8,938 nt of DNA from an uncultured Bordetella sp. GTDB lineage: Bacteria; Pseudomonadota; Gammaproteobacteria; Burkholderiales; Burkholderiaceae_B. Below, one piece after another: positions 1-6,286 of the stretch (position 1 is the first letter of the stretch; every line of letters begins with the position of its first letter). A program made the position numbers and the translations under genes. The notes below the pieces were generated by a model, which saw only the letters and a list, made by a program, of their open reading frames with translations, was not told the origin of the DNA and did not search any database. The DNA lies in NCBI GenBank assembly GCA_937881145.1, contig CALGFL010000484.1:1-8938 (forward strand), in the 5' to 3' direction.

Positions 1-248
1 AGGTCGGCATTGCCAGGCGTGCCCATGATCTTGTCCAGCAGCTTGGCCTGCAGGACGTCGTTGCTGTCGTAGACGTCGTAGTGCACCTTGATGCCGGTGG
101 TCCGCTCGAAGCCCGGAATGGTGTCGGGCGCGGTGTAGTCGGACCAGTTGTAGACGTTGAGAACCTTTTCTTGCGCCGCGGTCGCGGTGCCAACGGCCAG
201 CGCCAAGGCCGCCGCGAGGAGGGTTGCTGCGTGTTTTCCGAGCTTCAT
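1..248 (-). CDS. Polyamine ABC transporter periplasmic substrate-binding protein, N-terminal part (truncated by window edge)
   Basis: This is the first 82 codons of an extracellular solute-binding protein of the PotF/PotD (putrescine/spermidine) family, which captures polyamines in the periplasm for an ABC importer. It starts at ATG 248-246, and an upstream GGGGAAACAG provides a purine-rich ribosome-binding site. Residues 1-24 form a classic Sec signal peptide: Lys at 2 and 5, an Ala/Leu-rich core, and an ATAA cleavage region near residues 22-25. The mature part shows the family's opening strand and ligand-site motif [10 protein letters not shown] (residues 29-38), then [13 protein letters not shown] (47-55) and [12 protein letters not shown] (60-71). 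These closely resemble E. coli PotF as I remember it. The rest of the protein, and any permease or ATPase genes, lie beyond the left edge. PotF versus PotD, and the true ligand, cannot be settled from this fragment. A 418-bp gap containing repeats separates it from the globin gene, so it is probably a separate transcription unit. Confidence 0.9.
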   Translation of the reverse strand, partial: MKLGKHAATLLAAALALAVGTATAAQEKVLNVYNWSDYTAPDTIPGFERTTGIKVHYDVYDSNDVLQAKLLDKIMGTPGNAD

Positions 249-364
249 CTGTTTCCCCTTTGTCTGGATCTTGTCGTGTCCAGGATTTGCCAAAAAGCGG
301 AATGATAAAGCCTTTTTCTCTATGGAAAACCTGGGGGATTTCGCTTGTTGTTTGTTGGTTTTTT

Positions 365-408
365 GGGTTCTGGCCGGGTTCTTTTTGGTCTCTGGCCGGG
401 TTCTTAGG
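365..408. repeat. Two-copy 22-bp imperfect tandem repeat with 11-bp sub-period
   Basis: Two adjacent 22-bp units, 365-386 and 387-408, match at 17 of 22 positions. Within them, TCTGGCCGGGTTCTT occurs exactly twice (369-383 and 391-405), 22 bp apart. The hexamer GGGTTC recurs at 365, 376 and 398, and the degenerate GGTCTC sits at 387, giving an 11-bp period. Such spacing would put the copies on the same face of the helix. The array lies about 117-160 bp upstream of the polyamine-binding protein start codon. Its right end overlaps the outer GTTCTTA of the inverted-repeat element. It could be an operator array or only a product of slippage at the element's edge; the sequence does not decide. Confidence 0.7.
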
Positions 409-639
409 ACGCCGTCGACAGGACTGCGGGAGTTCCGATGCTCGCCCGGTGGGCTCCGGTTGGCCGGCCCCGCGCTTCGGACTCCCTCCGCCCTATCGAC
501 GGCTCATGGCATCAGCCCATGAGAGGTTTTAAAACCGCCGAATGAGGCTGATGCAAGCCTAGGACCCCGGAGGAATCCGAAGCGGAGCCCACCGGGCGAG
601 CATCGGAATTCCGCAGGGCAGCCTCGGCGATTTAAGAAC
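400..639. repeat. Large fold-back (inverted-repeat) intergenic element, MITE- or REP-like
   Basis: The element has long inverted arms. The core is a perfect 26-bp pair, 433-458 against 583-608, containing CTCGCCCGGTGGGC. Outward, CTGCGG (424-429) pairs with CCGCAG (611-616), GCCG (411-414) with CGGC (625-628), and GTTCTTA (400-406) with TAAGAAC (633-639). Inward, 475-490 pairs with 568-582 with two imperfections, and GCATCAGCC (509-517) with GGCTGATGC (546-554). Near the centre is the perfect 12-bp palindrome GGTTTTAAAACC (525-536). A 16-nt insertion in the left arm (459-474) offsets the symmetry. No transposase gene and no clear flanking target duplication are visible. Transcribed from either side it would form a long hairpin and might limit read-through from the globin gene. 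Its identity as a dispersed element is inference. Confidence 0.8.
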
Positions 640-666
640 TCAATCAAGCAGCGATTCAAGCAAACA

Positions 667-1095
667 TCACCCTGCCCGATTCCGCATCCAATCGGCCGTG
701 CCGAAGAACGACTGCAGGATGCGCTCGAGCAGCGCCTGAGGCACGCCCTGATCCAGCATGGCGCGCCCCATGCAGGCTACCCACTGGTCGCGCTCGGCTT
801 CGCCGATGGAGAACGGCAAATGGCGTGCCCTCAGGCGCGGATGGCCGAAGCGCTCGATGTAGTGATCGGGACCGCCGAAATAGCCGCACAGGAACCAGAA
901 AAGCTTGTCGCGCGCCTGGTCCAGGCTGGGACCGTGCACGCCGCGCAGGACGGCGAAATCGGGTTCCATGTCCATGAGATCGTAGAAATGGTCGACCAGG
1001 GCGCGGACAGCGGGTTCGCCGCCCAGCAGTTCAAAAATGGTCTTGCTGGAATCCAGCGGCTCGAAAGTCGGCTCGACCCGGGTGGTTGTGGTCAT
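667..1095 (-). CDS. glbO: Group II truncated haemoglobin (trHbO/GlbO-like)
   Basis: This encodes a 142-residue cytoplasmic haem protein of the 2/2 globin family, group II. Members bind O2 and often also NO or sulfide; suggested roles are oxygen handling and protection from nitrosative or oxidative stress. Visible signatures, from comparison with mycobacterial GlbO as I recall it, are: HFY at 36-38 with Tyr38 as B10; YFGGP at 72-76; GHPRLRARHLPF at 84-95 with His92 as the proximal F8 haem ligand; and RDQWVACM at 102-109 with Trp105 as the group II G8 tryptophan. His54 may occupy CD1. The length fits the family, with a slightly extended N-terminus. The start ATG 1095-1093 lies 21 nt after the permease stop and has no convincing Shine-Dalgarno sequence, so translation may depend on coupling with the upstream gene. 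The gene is followed by the fold-back element. The family assignment is firm, but the physiological role is not. Confidence 0.92.
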   Translation of the reverse strand: MTTTTRVEPTFEPLDSSKTIFELLGGEPAVRALVDHFYDLMDMEPDFAVLRGVHGPSLDQARDKLFWFLCGYFGGPDHYIERFGHPRLRARHLPFSIGEAERDQWVACMGRAMLDQGVPQALLERILQSFFGTADWMRNRAG

Positions 1096-1116
1096 GAAAA
1101 ACTCGGTTGGCAGGGT

Positions 1117-3639
1117 TCAGATTTCGCGCAAGCTTACCAAGGGCGGGGTGCGCAGCACGCCGCGCAGCGCCAGGGCGCCGCCGGCCCAGGCCACCAGCAT
1201 GCCGGCCGCCGGCCCCGCCAGCCAGGGCCAGAGGCTTGGAGTCATGGCGAAGTGAAACACCCGTTCGGCCAACAGCCAGTCCACGGCGACGGCGCCCGCG
1301 GCGGCCAGGAGCCCCGCCAGCGCGCCCACCGCCAACAGCTCGATGCGCTGGGCGCGGGCCAATTGCGCGCGGGTGGCACCCAAAGCGCGCAGCACCGCCG
1401 CTTCGCGCATGCGTTCGTCGCGCGTGGACGCCAGCGCGGCGGCCAGGACCAGCGCGCCCGCCAGCAGCGTGAAGACAAAGAGCAGCTGCACCGCGCGGCC
1501 CACCTCGGCCAGCACGCTCTGCAGCTGGTTCAACAGCGCGGCCACGTCGAAGATCGTCAGGTTGGGAAACCGGGCGATCAACTCGCGCGGCACCTCGCCG
1601 CGGCCCGGTGGCAGATAGAAGGAAGTGATCCAGCTGCGGGGCTGGTCGGCCAGCGAGGCCGGCGACAGGATGGCGAAGAAGTTGACCCGCATCGAATCCC
1701 AATCGACCTTGCGCAGGCTGGTCACCGTGGCATCGACGTCTTGCCCGCCCACCTCGAAGACCAGCCTGTCGCCCAGATGCAGATTCAGGCGTTCGGCCAG
1801 GCCGGTTTCCAGCGACACCTCGCCCTGCCCGTGCGGCCGCAGCCATTGGCCTTGCGTGATGCGATTGCCCTCGGGCAGGCCGCCGCCGTAGGAAAGGTTG
1901 AATTCACGATCGACCAGGCGCTTGGCGCGCGGATCGTCATAATCGTCCGGGCCGACGGGCTTGCCGTTCACCTCGATCAAGCGGCCGCGCACCATGGGCA
2001 GGAGCCTGGCCTGCGTCAGGTGGGCCTCGGCGAGCCGTCGGGCCACGGCATCGCGCTGGTCGTCCTGCACATTGATGAGAAAGCGGTTAGGCGCGTCGGG
2101 CGGCAAGGAGTGCTGCCAGCCGGCGATCAGATCGGTACGGGTCAGGGTAAGCAGCAACAGCGCCATCAAGCCCACCGACAAAGCGCAGACTTGCGTGATC
2201 GTGGCCAGACGGCGGCGCACCACGCCGGCCAGGGCGAAACGCAGGGCAGGCACGCCATGCAAGGCATTGCGCGCGCCGCCCAGGGCCAGCACGCACAGCC
2301 AGGCCGCCAGTGCGAACGCCAGAAAGGCGGCGAGAAAACCGCCCGCCACGACGGCGGCCAGCGTGGCGTCGCCCGCAAACCACCGGATCATCAACGCCAG
2401 GCCCAGCGCGCCGAGGGCATAGCCCACGAGATCGCGAGCCGGCGCGGCATCGAGGTCGCGGCGCAATACGCGGGCCGGCGGCACTCGGCGCAGGCGCGCC
2501 AGCGAGGGCATGGCAAACCCCAGGAGCAACAGCATGCCGGTCAACATGCCCTGCAGGGCCGGCACGAACGACGGCGCCGGCAGCGAGGCATGGATGATCC
2601 CGGACAGCAGCCACACCAGCGCCTGATGCGAGCCATAGCCCAGCGCGCAGCCCGCCAGGCAGGCAAAGAGGCCTATCGTGCCGAACTCGACCCACAGCAG
2701 GCGCGCGATCTGCGCCTGCCGCGCGCCCAGGCAGCGCATGACGGCGATGCCGTCGCGGTGGCGCTGCATGAAGCGACCCGCGGCCAGCGCCACGGCCACC
2801 GCTGCGATCATCACGGCCAGCAAGGCCACCAGCGCGAGAAAGCGCTGGGCGCGGTCCAGCGTGCGGCGTATTTCGGGGCGGCCCGATTCCAGGCTGTCCA
2901 GCTTCTGCCCGCGCCCCAATCGGGGTTCGAGCCAGGCGCGATAGCCCGCCACGTCCGCAGGCGAGCCCGCCGCCAGCAGCAGGTATTGGACCCGGCTGCC
3001 GGTCACCACCAGATGGGTGGCCGGCAAGTCGGACAGATTCATCAATACGCGCGGCGCCAGGTCGATGAATTGCATGCCGCGATCAGGTTCGTAAGACAGC
3101 ACTTTGGCCACGCGCAAATGCGCATCGCCCAGATTGATGCTCTCGCCCACCTTGATGCCGAGCAGGGCGGGCAGCTGCGCGTCGACCCAGACCGTGCCGG
3201 GTGCGGGTACATCGCGGGTGGCCGCATCGGGACCGTAGGGTTGGCCGGCCACGCGCAGCACGCCGCGCAGGGGATAACCCGGTTCGACCGCCTTGAGCGA
3301 GACCAGTTGCGCGCCGGAGGCGGAACCGGCCATGGACGCAAACTGCTCGACGGCAGATATGGCCAGGCCTTGCTTGCGCGCCTGGGCGGAAAAATCCGGC
3401 GCGATGGGCGCATCGGCCTGCAGCACCAGATCGGCACCCAGCATCTGCGCCGAATCGCGCACCAGCGCCTGCGAAACGCGGTCGGACAGGAATCCCACGC
3501 TGGTGATGGCCGCCACGGCCACCACCAGGGCCAGGACGAGCAGCCGCAGCTCCCCTGCGCGCGCATCGCGCCGCATCAGCGCCCATCCAAGACGCCAGGC
3601 GGAAAATCGGGAGGACTCGGAATTGGCCATATCCGTCAT
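1117..3639 (-). CDS. YbbP-like FtsX/MacB-type ABC transporter permease
   Basis: This is an 840-residue inner-membrane permease from ATG 3639-3637, chosen because GGGA lies 9 nt upstream. A TTG at 3669 would add 10 residues, and an ATG at 3630 would remove 3. The layout is that of YbbP-type double-FtsX permeases, with E. coli YbbP near 800 residues: one N-terminal membrane segment (about 33-50), a large periplasmic domain (about 51-265), a first FtsX core with several helices (about 267-500), a second periplasmic domain (about 505-715), and a C-terminal FtsX core of three helices (about 717-835). Family-like stretches are REFNLSYGGGLPEGNRI (578-594) and WDSMRVNFFAI (647-657). Relatives work with a LolD-like ATPase (YbbA) in envelope or lipid-related export, but the substrate is uncertain. 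No ATPase gene is in the window. It starts 34 nt after paaK and ends 21 nt before the globin gene. Confidence 0.88.
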   Translation of the reverse strand: MTDMANSESSRFSAWRLGWALMRRDARAGELRLLVLALVVAVAAITSVGFLSDRVSQALVRDSAQMLGADLVLQADAPIAPDFSAQARKQGLAISAVEQFASMAGSASGAQLVSLKAVEPGYPLRGVLRVAGQPYGPDAATRDVPAPGTVWVDAQLPALLGIKVGESINLGDAHLRVAKVLSYEPDRGMQFIDLAPRVLMNLSDLPATHLVVTGSRVQYLLLAAGSPADVAGYRAWLEPRLGRGQKLDSLESGRPEIRRTLDRAQRFLALVALLAVMIAAVAVALAAGRFMQRHRDGIAVMRCLGARQAQIARLLWVEFGTIGLFACLAGCALGYGSHQALVWLLSGIIHASLPAPSFVPALQGMLTGMLLLLGFAMPSLARLRRVPPARVLRRDLDAAPARDLVGYALGALGLALMIRWFAGDATLAAVVAGGFLAAFLAFALAAWLCVLALGGARNALHGVPALRFALAGVVRRRLATITQVCALSVGLMALLLLTLTRTDLIAGWQHSLPPDAPNRFLINVQDDQRDAVARRLAEAHLTQARLLPMVRGRLIEVNGKPVGPDDYDDPRAKRLVDREFNLSYGGGLPEGNRITQGQWLRPHGQGEVSLETGLAERLNLHLGDRLVFEVGGQDVDATVTSLRKVDWDSMRVNFFAILSPASLADQPRSWITSFYLPPGRGEVPRELIARFPNLTIFDVAALLNQLQSVLAEVGRAVQLLFVFTLLAGALVLAAALASTRDERMREAAVLRALGATRAQLARAQRIELLAVGALAGLLAAAGAVAVDWLLAERVFHFAMTPSLWPWLAGPAAGMLVAWAGGALALRGVLRTPPLVSLREI

Positions 3640-3673
3640 GGTAGCCAATCCCGCGCCTGCGATCCGCAAAGAC

Positions 3674-4990
3674 CTATCCGCGCGGCCGTTTATCGACCAC
3701 GCGGCGGGCCTTGCCCGTAAGCGTGCGCTCGACGAAACCGCCTTCGGCCACTTGCACGCGCGCGGTCACGCCGATATACGACTTCACCGCGTGCTGCAGC
3801 TGCTTGCCCAGGGTCTCGCGTTCGGTCTCGGACAGATGATCGAACTCGGCGCGCACCTCGGTAAGAATCTCCAGCGAGTCCAGATTGCCTTCGCGCGTGA
3901 GCACCAGCTGATAGTGCGGCGCCAGTTGGGCGATCTTGAGCACCTGCTCCTCGACCTGGGTGGGAAACACATTGACCCCGCGGATGATCAGCATGTCGTC
4001 GCTGCGGCCGGTGATCTTGCCGATGCGGCGCATGCTGCGCGCGGTGGGCGGCAAGAGGCGCGTGAGGTCGCGCGTGCGATAGCGGATGACGGGCATGGCC
4101 TCTTTGGTGAGCGAGGTGAAGACCAGCTCGCCCTCCTCGCCTTCGGCCACCGGCTGGCCGGTGACAGGATCGATGATCTCGGCGTAGAAGTGGTCTTCCC
4201 ACACCACCGGGCCGTCCTTGGTCTCGACGCACTCGCTGGCCACGCCCGGCCCCATCACTTCGGAAAGGCCGTAGATGTCGATCGCATCGATGCCGGCCTG
4301 GGTCTCGATGTCCTTGCGCATCTGGCCTGTCCAGGGCTCGGCGCCGAAGATGCCGATGCGCAGCGAACTGGCGCGCGGATCGATGCCCTGCTTGCGCTGC
4401 TCTTCCAGGATGTTGCAGAAGTACGAGGGCGTGACCATGATGATGTCGGGCTTGAAGTCCTGGATCAGCTGCACCTGCTTTTCGGTCTGCCCGCCCGACA
4501 TGGGGATCACCGTGCAGCCCAGCTTCTCGGCGCCGTAGTGCGCGCCCAGGCCGCCGGTGAAAAGGCCGTAGCCGTAGGCCACGTGCACGATGTCACCGGG
4601 TTTGCCGCCGGCCGCGCGGATCGAGCGCGCGACCAGGCCGGCCCAGTTGTCCAGGTCCTGCCGGGTGTAGCCCACTACGGTCGGTTTGCCGGTGGTGCCG
4701 CTCGATGCATGCACCCGCGCCACCTGCTCGCGCGGCACGGCGAACATGCCGAAGGGGTAGTTCTCGCGCAGTTCCTTCTTGGTGGTGAAGGGAAACCTGG
4801 CGATGTCCGACAGCTGCTTGAGATCGTCGGGATGCACCCCGGCCTCGTCGAACGCCTTCTTGTAGTGCGGGACGTTGTTGTAGGCATGGGCCAGCGTCCA
4901 CTTCAGCCGCTGCAGCTGCAGGGCTTCGATTTCGTCGCGGCTGGCATGCTCGATGGGATCCAGGCCGGGCTTGCTGAGCGTGTTCATCAT
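3674..4990 (-). CDS. paaK: Phenylacetate--CoA ligase PaaK
   Basis: This cytoplasmic AMP-forming ligase (EC 6.2.1.30) converts phenylacetate, ATP and CoA to phenylacetyl-CoA, the entry step of the aerobic pathway. The 438 residues match the roughly 437 of E. coli PaaK, and similarity runs end to end. Motifs of the adenylate-forming family are clear: SSGTTGKPTVVGYT (96-109) binds phosphate; YGYGLFTGGLGAHYGAEKLG (139-158) and FGAEPW (215-220) are PaaK hallmarks; IYGLSEVMGPGV (239-250) is the aromatic/adenine motif; RYRTRDL (303-309) contains the ribose-binding Asp308; and the hinge motif IRGVNVFP (336-343) follows. Near the C-terminus TGKARRVVD (425-433) carries Lys427, the expected adenylation lysine. 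A strong AGGAGA (5000-4995) precedes tandem ATGs. It is 4 nt from the first (4990) and 7 nt from the second (4987), so the second may be used. It lies 42 nt downstream of paaI in the same operon. Confidence 0.97.
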   Translation of the reverse strand: MMNTLSKPGLDPIEHASRDEIEALQLQRLKWTLAHAYNNVPHYKKAFDEAGVHPDDLKQLSDIARFPFTTKKELRENYPFGMFAVPREQVARVHASSGTTGKPTVVGYTRQDLDNWAGLVARSIRAAGGKPGDIVHVAYGYGLFTGGLGAHYGAEKLGCTVIPMSGGQTEKQVQLIQDFKPDIIMVTPSYFCNILEEQRKQGIDPRASSLRIGIFGAEPWTGQMRKDIETQAGIDAIDIYGLSEVMGPGVASECVETKDGPVVWEDHFYAEIIDPVTGQPVAEGEEGELVFTSLTKEAMPVIRYRTRDLTRLLPPTARSMRRIGKITGRSDDMLIIRGVNVFPTQVEEQVLKIAQLAPHYQLVLTREGNLDSLEILTEVRAEFDHLSETERETLGKQLQHAVKSYIGVTARVQVAEGGFVERTLTGKARRVVDKRPRG

Positions 4991-4994
4991 GGTG

Positions 4995-5000
4995 TCTCCT
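4995..5000 (-). promoter_or_regulatory. Shine-Dalgarno of paaK
   Basis: AGGAGA on the minus strand, 4 nt before the first and 7 nt before the second of two consecutive ATG codons. It supports initiation at this point but leaves a one-residue ambiguity. Confidence 0.8.
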
Positions 5001-5032
5001 GCTTTTATCTCTGCGCGGGTTTCGTTCGAGCG

Positions 5033-5500
5033 CTAGGCATCGCCCGGCTCGCCGATGACCTGCCCCTTGATGCGATAGGAGCGGCCGCGGAAGATGGCGA
5101 TGGCGCGGCCCTCCTGGTTGGTGACGGTAATGTCGTAGACGCCCGTGCGGCCGGCCAGCGAACGCTCCTGCGCCTCGGCCACGAGCACGTCGCCCTCGAA
5201 GCCCGGCGCCAGAAAGTCGATGGTGCAGCCCGAGGCCACGGTGGCCACGTTGCGCGAATTGCACGAGAACGCAAAGGCACTGTCGGCCAGGGCGAAGATG
5301 AAGCCGCCGTGGCAAGTGCGATGGCCGTTGAGCATATCGCTGCGCACCGTCATCGTCAGCCTGGCGTAGCCGGGCGCGACTTCGACCACGCGCATGCCCA
5401 ACCCCTGCGTGGCCGGGTCCTTGGCGTACATGCCTTCGGCCACGGCTTGCGCCAAGGCCTGCGGATCGGTTGGAACCGCTACCACTGCACTGTGCATCAT
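5033..5500 (-). CDS. paaI: Hydroxyphenylacetyl-CoA thioesterase PaaI (hotdog fold)
   Basis: This 155-residue hotdog-fold acyl-CoA thioesterase belongs to the PaaI family. In E. coli PaaI hydrolyses ring-hydroxylated phenylacetyl-CoAs and related CoA thioesters, releasing CoA trapped in dead-end intermediates of the phenylacetate pathway. The hallmark MLNGHRTCHGGFIFALADSA (56-75) carries the HGG turn (64-66) and Asp73, which corresponds to the catalytic Asp61 of E. coli PaaI. It is followed by FSCNSRNVATVASG (78-91), GRTGVYDITVTNQEG (117-131) and an IAIFRGRSYRI C-terminus (134-144). The length fits the family, with about ten extra N-terminal residues. The start overlaps the paaG stop as ATGA (5500-5497), indicating translational coupling. 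AAGGGGG (5508-5502) sits only 1 nt from the first ATG and 4 nt from the second (5497), so translation may start one codon later. The 3' end is 42 nt before paaK. Confidence 0.95.
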   Translation of the reverse strand: MMHSAVVAVPTDPQALAQAVAEGMYAKDPATQGLGMRVVEVAPGYARLTMTVRSDMLNGHRTCHGGFIFALADSAFAFSCNSRNVATVASGCTIDFLAPGFEGDVLVAEAQERSLAGRTGVYDITVTNQEGRAIAIFRGRSYRIKGQVIGEPGDA

Positions 5501-6279
5501 TCCCCCTTGAATTGCGGCGCGCGCTTTTCAAAGAAAGCGGTCACGCCTTCGGCATAGTCGCGGCTCCTGCCCATCTCGCGCATCAGGTCGCGCTCCAGGT
5601 CGAGCTGGGTCGCCAGATCATTGCCCAGGCTCGCCGCCAGGGCGCGCTTGGTGGCCGCCAGGCCCTTGGTGGGCGCTTGCGCGAAATGCCGCGCCAGCCT
5701 GTCGAGCTCGGCATCGAACTGATCGTCAGGCACGCACTGCCAGATCAGGCCCCAGGCCTGGGCCTGGCGCGCGGGCAGCTTGTCACCCAGCAGGGCCAGG
5801 CCCAGCGCTCGAGCGCGGCCCACCAGGCGCGGTAGCACATAGGTGCCGCCGGTGTCGGGAATCAGCCCCAGCTTGGAGAACGACTCGATGAAACTGGCCG
5901 ACTCCTTGGCGATGACGATGTCGCCGGCGAAGGCCAGATTGGCTCCGGCGCCCGCGGCCACGCCGTTCACGCCCATCACCACAGGCATGGGCAGCGCATG
6001 CAGGCGCTTGACCAGCGGGTTGTAGTAGGTGCCGACGGTCTCGCCCAGGTCGATGGGCTCGTTCGAAGGCTTGCGCTCGCTCAGGTCCTGTCCGGCGCAG
6101 AAGCCGCGGCCCGCGCCGGTGATCACCAGCACGCGGGCGCCTTCGGTTTCGACGCGCGCCATCGCATCGGCCACTTCGCCGTGCATGGCCGCGGTAAAGC
6201 TGTTGAGCTTTTCGGGTCGGTTGAAGGTCAGCCGCGCGATGCCGCCGCTCAGATCGAAGAGAATGTTCTGATACGCCAT
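5497..6279 (-). CDS. paaG: 1,2-epoxyphenylacetyl-CoA isomerase PaaG
   Basis: This 260-residue member of the crotonase (enoyl-CoA hydratase/isomerase) superfamily isomerises ring-1,2-epoxyphenylacetyl-CoA to the seven-membered oxepin-CoA. PaaG can also shift double bonds later in the pathway. Similarity to E. coli PaaG, as I recall it, runs end to end: FNRPEKLNSF (19-28), GAGRGFCAGQDLS (55-67), FYNPLV-like YYNPLV (85-90), NGVAAGAGANLA (105-116) for the oxyanion hole, and FSKLGLIPDTGGT (134-146). Asp142 sits where the catalytic Asp of the isomerase is expected. QLDLERD (225-231) and FEKRAPQFKG (250-259) fit PaaG rather than the hydratase PaaF. The start at ATG 6279-6277 is preceded by GAGG (6288-6285), 5 nt away. 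The frame stays open upstream, but that part overlaps paaN and looks non-coding. The gene begins 7 nt after the paaN stop and overlaps paaI by 4 nt. Confidence 0.95.
   Translation of the reverse strand: MAYQNILFDLSGGIARLTFNRPEKLNSFTAAMHGEVADAMARVETEGARVLVITGAGRGFCAGQDLSERKPSNEPIDLGETVGTYYNPLVKRLHALPMPVVMGVNGVAAGAGANLAFAGDIVIAKESASFIESFSKLGLIPDTGGTYVLPRLVGRARALGLALLGDKLPARQAQAWGLIWQCVPDDQFDAELDRLARHFAQAPTKGLAATKRALAASLGNDLATQLDLERDLMREMGRSRDYAEGVTAFFEKRAPQFKGE
5502..5508 (-). promoter_or_regulatory. Shine-Dalgarno of paaI inside the end of paaG
   Basis: AAGGGGG on the minus strand lies within the last paaG codons. It is too close to the first ATG (5500) for ideal spacing and better placed for the second (5497), which makes the second the slightly more likely start of paaI. 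Confidence 0.6.
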
Positions 6280-6286
6280 GTGCGCC

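Larger units (their letters stand above)
249..666. other. 418-bp intergenic region between globin and polyamine-binding protein genes
   Basis: No credible gene is present here; short plus-strand open frames overlap the opposite-strand signal-peptide coding region or the repeats. Three parts can be seen. Positions 249-364 are relatively AT-rich and should hold the promoter of the polyamine-binding protein gene. The only sigma70-like pair I could find on the minus strand is TTTCCA (328-323) and TATCAT (307-302), but the 15-bp spacing is too short to trust. Positions 365-408 carry a 22-bp imperfect tandem repeat. Positions 400-639 form a large inverted repeat. Positions 640-666 show nothing beyond the run-out from the globin stop codon. 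Confidence 0.75.

Noticed and set aside
302..328. Possible sigma70 promoter (TTTCCA and TATCAT, minus strand) for the polyamine-binding protein gene
   Set aside because: The spacer is 15 bp and the -35 match is weak; the pair is too poor to annotate as a promoter.
157..532. Two short plus-strand open frames running from the polyamine-binding gene into the intergenic region
   Set aside because: They overlap the signal-peptide coding region and the repeat structures, have no recognisable similarity, and end within the inverted repeat.
820..3720. A 966-codon plus-strand open frame antisense to the permease and globin genes
   Set aside because: Its product is rich in Arg, Gln, His, Gly and Ala with no recognisable domain. 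It lies opposite two well-supported genes, and long stop-free antisense frames are common in GC-rich DNA.
3293..5557. A 754-codon plus-strand open frame antisense to paaK and paaI
   Set aside because: It shows the same GC-driven shadow pattern. It crosses several real genes and intergenic gaps on the other strand and shows no family motifs.
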